Origin: Saccoglossus kowalevskii
Lineage: Eukaryota > Hemichordata > Enteropneusta > Harrimaniidae
NCBI RefSeq assembly: GCF_000003605.2
Contig: NW_003155140.1
Location: 1-35,320, forward strand
DNA length: 35,320 nt
Direction: 5' to 3'
Under the pieces are notes generated by a model. That model did not search any database, was not told where the DNA came from, and saw nothing but the letters and a program-made list of their open reading frames with translations. This document shows positions 1-11,710 of this stretch, piece by piece (position 1 is the first letter of the stretch; each line of letters opens with the position of its first letter). Made by a program: the position numbers and the translations under genes.

Positions 1-300
1 GACCACCGTAATAGAATTAGGGGTATGTGTGGTAGTGACCATCGGTAATAGAATAGAGTAAATGTTGGTAGTGACCATCGGTAATAGAATAGGGGTATGT
101 GTTGGCAGTGACCATCGGTAATAGAAATATGGGTATGTGTTGGTAGTGACCATCGGTAATAGAATAGGGGTATGTGTTGGCAGTGACCATCTATAATAGA
201 ATATGGGTATGTGTTGGCAGTGACCATCGGTAATAGAATAGGAGTATGTGTTTGGCAGTGACCATCGGTAATAGAATATGGGTATGTGTTGGCAGTGACC
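1..300. other. Noisy left edge, a copy of 11431-11740
   Basis: The variant order here (GACCACC, then GTAAATG, then CATCTATAATAG, then AGGAGTATG) repeats that at 11431-11680. The copy here carries extra small indels: a G lost near base 8, a T gained in AATTAG near 17, a T lost in GTGTGG near 30, bases lost before GTAAATG near 57, an A gained in GAAATATGG near 126, and a T gained in GTGTTTGG near 250. The 11.43 kb copy is clean. Inference: this is the low-accuracy end of an assembled contig, although true decay of an older copy is possible. Confidence 0.6.
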
Positions 301-417
301 ATCGGTAATAGAATAGGGGTATGTGTTGGTAGTGACCATCGGTAATAGAATAGGGGTATGTGTTGGCAGTGACCCTCTGTAATAGAATAGGGGTATGTGT
401 TGGCAGTGACCATCGGT

Positions 418-423
418 AATAAA
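418..423 (+). repeat. Marker unit D (AATAAAGTAGGGG), 12 copies
   Basis: In this variant unit TAATAGAATAG becomes TAATAAAGTAG, which creates an AATAAA hexamer on the + strand. Copies of AATAAA start at 418, 3542, 5992, 13513, 17619, 18803, 19728, 20586, 22547, 25433, 32723 and 33574. Each is followed one unit later by marker C (GGTATTATAATAG), so D and C form a linked pair. A further AATAAA at 33315 arises from an unrelated change. The span given is the first copy. Confidence 0.93.
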
Positions 424-450
424 GTAGGGGTATGTGTTGGCAATGACCAT

Positions 451-475
451 CGGTATTATAATAGGGATATGTGTT
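451..475. repeat. Marker unit C (GGTATTATAATAGGGATATG), about 24 copies
   Basis: TAATAGAATAG is replaced by TATTATAATAG, usually followed by GGGATATG. Copies lie near 454, 3578, 4059, 6029, 11403, 13550, 14031, 15511, 17654, 18026, 18506, 18839, 19769, 20621, 21511, 22582, 23359, 24137, 25468, 25949, 26911, 32426, 32759 and 33610. None occurs between about 6.04 and 11.40 kb, or between 26.92 and 32.42 kb. It follows either D or B, so it is the shared part of two block types. The TTA in it breaks the minus-strand open frame. The span given is the first copy. Confidence 0.92.
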
Positions 476-1749
476 GGTAGTGACCATCGGTAATAGAATA
501 GGGGTATGTGTTGGTAGTGACCATCGGTAATAGAATAGGGGTATGTGTTGGTAGTGACCATCGGTAATAGAATAGGTGTATGTGTTGGCAGTGACCATCG
601 GTAATAGAATATGGATATGTGTTGGCAGTGACCATCGGTAATAGAATATGGGTATGTGTTGGCAGTGACCATCGGTAATAGAATAGGGGTATGTGTTGGC
701 AGTGACCATCGGTAATAGAATATGGGTGTGTGTTGGCAGTGACACATCGGTAATAGAATAGGGGTATGTGTTGGTAGTGACCATCGGTAATAGAATAGGT
801 GTATGTGTTGGTAGTGACCATCGGTAATAGAATAGGTGTATGTGTTGGCAGTGACCATCAGTAATAGAATATGGGTATGTGTTGGCAGTGACCATCGGTA
901 ATAGAATATGGGTATGTGTTGGCAGTGACCATCGGTAATAGAATAGGGGTATGTGTTGGCAATGACCATCGGTAATAGAATAGGGATATGTGTTGGTAGT
1001 GACCATCGGTAATAGAATATGGGTATGTGTTGGTAGTGACCATCGGTAATAGAATAGGGGTATGTGTTGGCAGTGACCATCGGTAATAGAATAGGTGTAT
1101 GTGTTGGCAGTGACCATCGGTAATAGAATATGGGTATGTGTTGGCAGTGACCATCGGTAATAGAATATGGGTATGTGTTGGCAGTGACCATCGGTAATAG
1201 AATAGGGGTATGTGTTGGCAGTGACCATCGGTAATAGAATATGGGTATGTGTTGGCAGTGACCATCGGTAATAGAATAGGGGTATGTGTTGGTAGTGACC
1301 ATCGGTAATAGAATAGGGGTATGTGTTGGCAGTGACCATCGGTAATAGAATAGGGGTATGTGTTGGCAGTGACCATCGGTAATAGAATAGGGGTATGTGT
1401 TGGCAGTGACCATCGGTAATAGAATAGGGGTATGTGTTGGCAGTGACCATCGGTAATAGAATAGGGGTATGTGTTGGCAGTGACCATCGGTAATAGAATA
1501 GGGGTATGTGTTGGTAGTGACCATCGGTAATAGAATAGGGGTATGTGTTGGCAGTGACCATCGGTAATAGAATAGGGGTATGTGTTGGCAGTGACCATCG
1601 GTAATAGAATAGGGGTATGTGTTGGTAGTGACCATCGGTAATAGAATAGGGGTATGTGTTGGCAGTGACCATCGGTAATAGAATAGGGATATGTGTTGGC
1701 AGTGACCATCGGTAATAGAATATGGATATGTGTTGGCAGTGACCATCGG

Positions 1750-1755
1750 TTTTCG
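1750..1755. repeat. Marker unit A (TTTTCGAAT), 15 copies
   Basis: TAATAG becomes TTTTCG, adding a second CpG and a TTCGAA palindrome. Copies start at 1750, 2195, 13475, 17285, 18617, 19542, 21288, 22361, 23175, 23952, 30502, 30909, 32093, 32537 and 34202. In 13 of 15 the preceding unit carries the otherwise rare ATGGATATG state; the exceptions are 19542 (ATGGTTATG) and 34202 (ATGGGTATG). The two units therefore spread as one linked pair. The span given is the first copy. Confidence 0.93.
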
Positions 1756-2710
1756 AATAGGGGTATGTGTTGGTAGTGACCATCGGTAATATGAATAGGG
1801 GTATGTGTTGGTAGTGACCATCGGTAATAGAATAGGGATATGTGTTGGTAGTGACCATCGGTAATAGAATAGGGGTATGTGTTGGTAGTGACCATCGGTA
1901 ATAGAATATGGGTATGTGTTGGCAATGACCATCGGTAATAGAATAGGGGTATGTGTTGGCAGTGACCATCGGTAATAGAATAGGTGTATGTGTTGGCAGT
2001 GACCATCGGTAATAGAATAGGGGTATGTGTTGGCAATGACCATCGGTAATAGAATATGGGTATGTGTTGGCAGTGACCATCGGTAATAGAATATGGGTAT
2101 GTGTTGGCAGTGACCATCGGTAATAGAATATGGGTATGTGTTGGTAGTGACCATCGGTAATAGAATATGGATATGTGTTGGCAGTGACCATCGGTTTTCG
2201 AATAGGGGTATGTGTTGGCAGTGACCATCGGTAATAGAATAGGGGTATGTGTTGGCAATGACCATCGGTAATAGAATAGGGGTATGTGTTGGCAGTGACT
2301 ATCGGTAATAGAATAGGGGTATGTGTTGGTAGTGACTATCGGTAATAGAATAGGGGTATGTGTTGGCAGTGACCATCGGTAATAGAATATGGGTATGTGT
2401 TGGTAGTGACCATCGGTAATAGAATAGGGATATGTGTTGGTAGTGACCATCGGTAATAGAATAGGGGTATGTGTTGGCAGTGACCATCGGTAATAGAATA
2501 GGGGTATGTGTTGGTAGTGACCATCGGTAATAGAATAGGGGTATGTGTTGGTAGTGACCATCGGTAATAGAATAGGGGTATGTGTTGGTAGTGACCATCG
2601 GTAATAGAATAGGGGTATGTGTTGGTAGTGACAATCGGTAATAGAATATGGGTATGTGTTGGTAGTGACCATCGGTAATAGAATAGGGGTATGTGTTGGT
2701 AGTGACCATC

Positions 2711-2810
2711 GGTATGTATTGGTAGTGACCATCGGTAATAGAATAGGGGTATGTGTTGGCAGTGACCATCGGTAATAGAATAGGGGTATGTGTTGGTAGT
2801 GACCATAATA
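2711..2810. repeat. Two truncated satellite units
   Basis: At 2711 the unit reads GGTATGTATTGG, which is 14 bp shorter than the consensus. At 2803-2810 CCATAATAGGGG lacks 9 bp. Together with single-base gains near 740 and 1791, these exactly explain the register shift of -21 between the TATTATAA marker units at 454 and 3578. Confidence 0.9.
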
Positions 2811-4008
2811 GGGGTATGTGTTGGTAGTGACCATCGGTAATAGAATAAGGGTATGTGTTGGTAGTGACCATCGGTAATAGAATATGGGTATGTGTTGGTA
2901 GTGACCATCGGTAATAGAATAGGGGTATGTGTTGGTAGTGACCATCGGTAATAGAATATGGGTATGTGTTGGTAGTGACCATCGGTAATAGAATAGGGGT
3001 ATGTGTTGGTAGTGACCATCGGTAATAGAATAGGGGTATGTGTTGGTAGTGACCATCGGTAATAGAATATGGGTATGTGTTGGCAGTGACCATCGGTAAT
3101 AGAATAGGGATATGTGTTGGTAGTGACCATCGGTAATAGAATAGGGGTATGTGTTGGTAGTGACCATCGGTAATAGAATAGGGGTATGTGTTGGCAGTGA
3201 CCATCGGTAATAGAATAGGGGTATGTGTTGGCAGTGACCATCGGTAATAGAATAGGGGTATGTGTTGGTAGTGACCATCGGTAATAGAATAGGGGTATGT
3301 GTTGGTAGTGACCATCGGTAATAGAATAGGGATATGTGTTGGTAGTGACCATCGGTAATAGAATAGGGGTATGTGTTGGCAGTGACCATCGGTAATAGAA
3401 TAGGGGTATGTGTTGGCAGTGACCATCGGTAATAGAATAGGGGTATGTGTTGGCAGTGACCATCGGTAATAGAATAGGGGTATGTGTTGGTAGTGACCAT
3501 CGGTAATAGAATAGGGATATGTGTTGGTAGTGACCATCGGTAATAAAGTAGGGGTATGTGTTGGCAATGACCATCGGTATTATAATAGGGATATGTGTTG
3601 GTAGTGACCATCGGTAATAGAATAGGGGTATGTGTTGGTAGTGACCATCGGTAACAGAATAGGTGTATGTGTTGGTAGTGACCATCGGTAATAGAATAGG
3701 TGTATGTGTTGGCAGTGACCATCGGTAATAGAATATGGGTATGTGTTGGCAGTGACCATCGGTAATAGAATATGGGTATGTGTTGGCAGTGACCATCGGT
3801 AATAGAATAGGGGTATGTGTTGGCAGTGACCATCGGTAATAGAATATGGGTATGTGTTGGCAGTGACCATCGGTAATAGAATAAGGGTATGTGTTGGTAG
3901 TGACCATCGGTAATAGAATAGGGGTATGTGTTGGCAGTGACCATCGGTAATAGAATAGGGGTATGTGTTGGCAGTGACCATCGGTAATACAATAGGGGTA
4001 TGAGTTGG

Positions 4009-4019
4009 CTGTTACAAAC
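4009..4019. repeat. Marker unit B (CTGTTACAAAC), 6 copies
   Basis: The unit junction CAGTGACCATC is replaced by CTGTTACAAAC, always after TATGAGTTGG. Copies lie at 4009-4019, 13980-13990, 15460-15470, 25900-25910, 26862-26872 and 32376-32386. Each is followed about 49 bp later by marker C. This is the most diverged recurrent unit, and length is conserved (11 for 11). The span given is the first copy. Confidence 0.93.
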
Positions 4020-4331
4020 GGTAATAGAATAGGGGTATATGTTGGCAATGACCATCGGTATTATAATAGGGATATGTGTTGGTAGTGACCATCGGTAATA
4101 GAATAGGGGTATGTGTTGGCAGTGACCATCGGTAATAGAATATGGGTATGTGTTGGTAGTGACCATCGGTAATAGAATAGGGGTATGTGTTGGCAGTGAC
4201 CATCGGTAATAGAATATGGGTATGTGTTGGCAGTGATCGGTAATAGAATAGGGGTATGTGTTGGCAGTGACCATCGGTAATAGAATAGGGGTATGTGTTG
4301 GCAGTGACCATCGGTAATAGAATAGGGGTAT

Positions 4332-4355
4332 GTGTTGGCAGTGGTGTTGGCAGTG
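4332..4355. repeat. 12-bp sub-unit tandem duplication
   Basis: GTGTTGGCAGTG occurs at 4332-4343 and again at 4344-4355, inside a single satellite unit. It is a sub-unit duplication, as expected from local slippage. A 3-bp deletion lies just upstream near 4235 (CAGTGATCGG). Confidence 0.92.
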
Positions 4356-6046
4356 ACCATCGGTAATAGAATAGGGGTATGTGTTGGCAGTGACCATCGG
4401 TAATAGAATAGGGATATGTGTTGGCAGTGACCATCGGTAATAGAATAGGGGTATGTGTTGGCAGTGACCATCGGTAATAGAATAGGGGTATGTGTTGGTA
4501 GTGACCATCGGTAATAGAATAGGGGTATGTGTTGGCAGTGACCATCGGTAATAGAATATGGGTATGTGTTGGTAGTGACCATCGGTAATAGAATAGGGGT
4601 ATGTGTTGGCAGTGACCATCGGTAATAGAATATGGGTATGTGTTGGCAGTGACCATCGGTAATAGAATATGGGTATGTGTTGGTAGTGACCATCGGTAAT
4701 AGAATAGGGGTATGTGTTGGCAGTGACCATCGGTAATAGAATATGGGTATGTGTTGGCAGTGACCATCGGTAATAGAATAGGGGTATGTGTTGGCAGTGA
4801 CCATCGGTAATAGAATATGGGTATGTGTTGGCAGTGACCATCGGTAATAGAATATGGGTATGTGTTGGCAGTGACCATCGGTAATAGAATAGGGATATGT
4901 GTTGGCAGTGACCATCGGTAATAGAATATGGGTATGTGTTGGCAGTGACCATCGGTAATAGAATATGGGTATGTGTTGGCAGTGACCATCGGTAATAGAA
5001 TAGGGGTATGTGTTGGTAGTGACCATCGGTAATAGAATAGGGGTATGTGTTGGCAGTGACCATCGGTAATAGAATAGGGGTATGTGTTGGCAGTGACCAT
5101 CGGTAATAGAATAGGGGTATGTGTTGGCAGTGACCATCGGTAATAGAATATGGGTATGTGTTGGCAATGACCATCGGTAATATAATATGGGTATGTGTTG
5201 GCAATGACCATCGGTAATATAATAGGGGTATGAGTTGGTAGTGACCATCGGTAATAGAATAGGGGTATGTGTTGGCAGTGACCATCGGTAATAGAATAGG
5301 GGTATGTGTTGGCAGTGACCATCGGTAATAGAATAGGGGTATGTGTTGGCAGTGACCATCGGTAATAGAATAGGGGTATGTGTTGGTAGTGACCATCGGT
5401 AATAGAATAGGGGTATGTGTTGGCAGTGACCATCGGTAATAGAATAGGGGTATGTGTTGGCAGTGACCATCGGTAATAGAATAGGGGTATGTGTTGGCAG
5501 TGACCATCGGTAATAGAATAGGGGTATGTGTTGGCAATGACCATCGGTAATAGAATAGGGGTATGTGTTGGCAGTGACCATCGGTAATAGAATAGGGTAT
5601 GTGTTGGTAGTGACCATCGGTAATAGAATAGGGGTAAATGTTGGCAGTGACCATCGGTAATAGAATAGGGGTATGTGTTGGCAGTGACCATCGGTAATAG
5701 AATATGGGTATGTGTTGGTAGTGACCATCGGTAATAGAATAGGGGTATGTGTTGGCAGTGACCATCGGTAATAGAATATGGGTATGTGTTGGCAGTGACC
5801 ATCGGTAATAGAATAGGGGTATGTGTTGGCAGTGACCATCGGTAATAGAATAGGGGTATGTGTTGGCAGTGACCATCGGTAATAGAATAGGGGTATGTGT
5901 TGGCAGTGACCATCGGTAATAGAATAGGGGTATGTGTTGGTAGTGACCATCGGTAATAGAATAGGGGTATGTGTTGGCAATGACCATCGGTAATAAAGTA
6001 GGGGTATGTGTTGGTAGTGACCATCGGTATTATAATAGGGGTATGT

Positions 6047-6066
6047 GTTGGCAATGGTTGGCAGTG
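6047..6066. repeat. 10-bp sub-unit tandem duplication
   Basis: GTTGGCAATG at 6047-6056 is followed directly by GTTGGCAGTG at 6057-6066. The two copies differ at one base that is a common polymorphic position of the satellite, so the event may have joined parts of two different units instead of copying one. Confidence 0.9.
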
Positions 6067-9000
6067 ACCATCGGTAATAGAATAGGGGTATGTGTTGGTA
6101 GTGACCATCGGTAATAGAATAGGGGTATGTGTTGGCAGTGACCATCGGTAATAGAATAGGGGTATGTGTTGGCAGTGACCATCGGTAATAGAATAGGGGT
6201 ATGTGTTGGCAGTGACCATCGGTAATAGAATATGGGTATGTGTTGGCAGTGACCATCGGTAATAGAATAGGGGTATGTGTTGGCAGTGAACATCGGTAAT
6301 AGAATAGGGGTATGTGTTGGTAGTGACCATCGGTAATAGAATAGGGGTATGTGTTGGCAGTGACCATCGGTAATAGAATATGGTTATGTGTTGGTAGTGA
6401 CCATCGGTAATAGAATAGGGGTATGTGTTGGCAGTGACCATCGGTAATAGAATATGGGTATGTGTTGGCAGTGACCATCGGTAATAGAATAGGGGTATGT
6501 GTTGGCAGTGACCATCGGTAATAGAATATGGGTATGTGTTGGCAGTGACCATCGGTAATAGAATATTGGTATGTGTTGGCAGTGACCATCGGTAATAGAA
6601 TAGGGGTATGTGTTGGCAGTGACCATCGGTAATAGAATATGGGTATGTGTTGGCAGTGACCATCGGTAATAGAATAGGGGTATGTGTTGGCAGTGACCAT
6701 CGGTAATAGAATAGGGATATGTGTTGGTAGTGATCATCGGTAATAGAATAGGGGTATGTGTTGGTAGTGACCATCGGTAATAGAATAGGGGTATGTGTTG
6801 GCAGTGACCATCGGTAATAGAATAGGGGTATGTGTTGGCAGTGACCATCGGTAATAGAATAGGGGTATGTGTTGGCAGTGACCATCGGTAATAGAATAGG
6901 GGTATGTGTTGGCAGTGACCATCGGTAATAGAATATGAGTATGTGTTGGCAGTGACCATCGGTAATAGAATATGGGTATGTGTTGGCAGTGACCATCGGT
7001 AATAGAATATGGGTATGTGTTGGCAGTGACCATCGGTAATAGAATATGGGTATGTGTTGGTAGTGACCATCGGTAATAGAATATGGGTATGTGTTGGTAG
7101 TGACCATCGGTAATAGAATATGGGTATGTGTTGGCAATGACCATCGGTAATATAATATGGGTATGTGTTGGTAGTGACCATCGGTAATAGAATAGGGGTA
7201 TGTGTTGGTAGTGACCATCGGTAATAGAATATGGGTATGTGTTGGTAGTGACCATCGGTAACAGAATAGGGGTATGTGTTGGTAGTGACCATCGGTAATA
7301 GAATAGGGGTATGTGTTGGCAGTAACCATCGGTAATAGAATAGGGGTATGTGTTGGCAGTAACCATCGGTAATAGAATATGGGTATGTGTTGGCAGTGAC
7401 CATCGGTAATAGAATATGGGTATGTGTTGGCAGTGACCATCGGTAATAGAATATGGTAATGTGTTGGCAATGACCATCGGTAATAGAATATGGGTATGTG
7501 TTGGCATTGACCATCGGTAATAGAATATGGGTATGTGTTGGCAGTGACCATCGGTAATAGAATAGGGGTATGTGTTGGCAGTGACCATCGGTAATAGAAT
7601 ATGGGTATGTGTTGGCAGTGACCATCGGTAATAGAATAGGGGTATGTGTTGGCAGTGATCATCGGTAATAGAATAGGGGTATGTGTTGGTAGTGACTATC
7701 GGTAATAGAATAGGGGTATGTGTTGGCAGTGACCATCGGTAATAGAATAGGGTTATGTGTTGGTAGTGACCATCGGTAATAGAATAGGGGTATGTGTTGG
7801 CAGTGACCATCGGTAATAGAATATGGGTATGTGTTGGCAGTGACCATTGGTAATAGAATATGGGTATGTGTTGGTAGTGACCATCGGTAATAGAATATGG
7901 GTATGTGTTGGCAGTGACCATCGGTAATAGAATATGGGTATGTGTTGGCAGTGACCATCGGTAATAGAATATGGGTATGTGTTGGTAGTGACCATCGGTA
8001 ATAGAATATGGGTATGTGTTGGTAGTGACCATCGGTAATAGAATATGCGTATGTGTTGGCAATGACCATCGGTAATATAATATGGGTATGTGTTGGTAGT
8101 GACCATCGGTAATAGAATAGGGGTATGTGTTGGTAGTGACCATCGGTAATAGAATATGGGTATGTGTTGGTAGTGACCATCGGTAATAGAATAGGGATAT
8201 GTGTTGGTAGTGACCATCGGTAATAGAATAGGGGTATGTGTTGGCAGTGACCATCGGTAATAGAATAGGGGTATGTGTTGGTAGTGACCATCGGTAATAG
8301 AATAGGGGTATGTGTTGGTAGTGACCATCGGTAATAGAATAGGGATATGTGTTGGTAGTGACCATCGGTAATAGAATAGGGGTATGTGTTGGTAGTGACC
8401 ATCGGTAATAGAATATGGGTATGTGTTGGCAATGACCATCGGTAATAGAATAGGGGTATGTGTTGGCAGTGACCATCGGTAATAGAATAGGTGTATGTGT
8501 TGGCAGTGACCATCGGTAATAGAATAGGGGTATGTGTTGGCAATGACCATCGGTAATAGAATATGGGTATGTGTTGGCAGTGACCATCGGTAATAGAATA
8601 TGGGTATGTGTTGGCAATGACCATCGGTAATAGAATATAGGTATGTGTTGGCAGTGACCATCAGTAATAGAATAGGGGTATGTGTTGGCAATGACATCGG
8701 TAATAGAATATGGGTATGTCTTCGCAGTGACCATCGGTAATAGAATATGAGTATGTGTTGGCAGTGACCATCAGTAATAGAATAGGGGTATGTGTTGGCA
8801 ATGACCATCGGTAATAGAATATGGTAATGTGTTGGCAGTGACCATCGGTAATAGAATATGGGTATGTGTTGGCAGTGACCATCGGTAATAGAATATGGGT
8901 ATGTGTTGGCAATGACCATCGGTAATAGAATAGGGGTATGTGTTGGCAGTGACCATCGGTAATAGAATAGGGGTATGTGTTGGCAATGACCATCGGTAAT

Positions 9001-11710
9001 AGAATATGGGTATGTGTTGGCAATGACCATCGGTAATAGAATATGGGTATGTGTTGGCAGTGACCATCGGTAATAGAATATGGGTATGTGTTGGTAGTGA
9101 CCATCGGTAATAGAATATGGGTATGTGTTGGTAGTGACCATCGGTAATAGAGTAGGGGTATGTGTTGGCAGTGACCATCGGTAATAGAGTAGGGGTATGT
9201 GTTGGCAATGACCATCGGTAATAGAATATGGGTATGTGTTGGCAGCGACCATTGGTAATAGAATATGGGTATGTGTTGGCAGTGACCATCGGTAATAGAA
9301 TATGGGTATGTGTTGGCAGTGACCATCGGTAATAGAATAGGGGTATGTGTTGGCAGTGACCATCGGTAATAGAATAGGGGTATGTGTTGGTAGTGACTAT
9401 CGGTAATAGAATAGGGGTATGTGTTGGCAGTGACCATCGGTAATAGAATAGGGTTATGTGTTGGTAGTGACCATCGGTAATATAATAGGGGTATGAGTTG
9501 GCAGTGACCATCGGTAATAGAATATGGGTATGTGTTGGTAGTGACCATCGGTAATAGAATATGGGTATGTGTTGGCAATGACCATCGGTAATATAATATG
9601 GGTATGTGTTGGTAGTGACCATCGGTAATAGAATAGGGGTATGTGTTGGTAGTGACCATCGGTAATAGAATATGGGTATGTGTTGGTAGTGACCATCGGT
9701 AATAGAATAGGGTTATGTGTTGGTAGTGACCATCGGTAATAGAATATGGGTATGTGTTGGTAGTGACCATCGGTAATAGAATAGGGGTATGTGTTGGTAG
9801 TGACCATCGGTAATAGAATATGGGTATGTGTTGGTAGTGACCATCGGTAATAGAATAGGGATATGTGTTGGTAGTGACCATCGGTAATAGAATAGGGGTA
9901 TGTGTTGGCAGTGACCATCGGTAATAGAATAGGGGTATGTGTTGGTAGTGACCATCGGTAATAGAATAGGGGTATGTGTTGGTAGTGACCATCGGTAATA
10001 GAATATGGGTATGTGTTGGTAGTGACCATCGGTAATAGAATATGGGTATGTGTTGGCAGTGACCATCGGTAATAGAATAGAGGTATGTGTTGGCAATGAC
10101 CATCGGTAATAGAATAGGGGTATGTGTTGGCAGTGACCATCGGTAATAGAATAGGGGTATGTGTTGGCAGTGACCATCGGTAATAGAATAGGGGTATGTG
10201 TTGGCAGTGACCATCGGTAATAGAATATGGGTATGTGTTGGCAATGACCATCGGTAATAGAATAGGGGTATGTGTTGGCAATGACCATGGGTAATAGAAT
10301 ATGGGTATGTGTTGGCAGTGACCATCGGTAATAGAATATGGATATGTGTTAGCAGTGACCATCAGTAATAGAATAGGGGTATGTGTTGGCAGTGACCATC
10401 GGTAATAGAATATGGGTATGTGTTGGCAATGACCATCGGTAATAGAATAGGGGTATGTGTTGGCAATGACCATCGGTAATAGAATAGGGGTATGTGTTGG
10501 CAGTGACCATCGGTAATAGAATATGGGTATGTGTTAGCAGTGACCATCAGTAATAGAATAGGGGTATGTGTTGGCAATGACCATCGGTAATAGAATAGGG
10601 GTATGTGTTGGCAATGACCATCGGTAATAGAATAGGGGTATGTGTTGGCAGCGACCATCAGTAATAGAATATGGTAATGTGTTGGCAATGACCATCGGTA
10701 ATAGAATATGGGTATGTGTTGGCAGTGACCATCGGTAATAGAATAGGGGGTATGTGTTGGCAGTGACCATCAGTAATAGAATAGGGGTATGTGTTGGCAG
10801 TGACCATCGGTAATAGAATAGGGGTATGTGTTGGCAGTGACCATCGGTAATAGAATATGGGTATGTGTTGGCAGTGACCATCGGTAATAGAATATGGGTA
10901 TGTGTTGGCAGTGACCATCGGTAATAGAATAGGGGTATGTGTTGGCAGTGACCATCGGTAATAGAATATGGGTATGTGTTGGCAGTGACCATCGGTAATA
11001 GAATAGGGGTATGTGTTGGCAATGACCATCGGTAATAGAATAGGGGTATGTGTTGGCAGTGACCATCGGTTATAGAATAGGGGTATGTGTTGGCAGTGGC
11101 CATCGGTAATAGAATATGGGTATGTGTTGGCAGTGACCATCGGTAATAGAATAGGGGTATGTGTTGGCAGTGACCATCGGTAATAGAATATGGGTATGTG
11201 TTGGCAGTGACCATCGGTAATAGAATAGGGGTATGTGTTGGTAGTGACCATCGGTAATAGAATAGGGGTATGTGTTGGCAGTGACCATCGGTAATAGAAT
11301 AGGGGTATGTGTTGGCAGTGACCATCGGTAATAGAATAGGGGTATGTGTTGGCAGTGACCATCGGTAATAGAATAGGGGTATGTGTTGGCAATGACCATC
11401 GGTATTATAATAGGGATATGTGTTGGTAGTGACCACCGGTAATAGAATAGGGGTATGTGTTGGTAGTGACCATCGGTAATAGAATAGGGGTAAATGTTGG
11501 TAGTGACCATCGGTAATAGAATAGGGGTATGTGTTGGCAGTGACCATCGGTAATAGAATATGGGTATGTGTTGGTAGTGACCATCGGTAATAGAATAGGG
11601 GTATGTGTTGGCAGTGACCATCTATAATAGAATATGGGTATGTGTTGGCAGTGACCATCGGTAATAGAATAGGAGTATGTGTTGGCAGTGACCATCGGTA
11701 ATAGAATATG

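Noticed and set aside
1750-1766. CENP-B box in the TTTTCGAATAGGGG variant unit
   Set aside because: TTCG is present, but the required A and the CGGG end of the box do not match.
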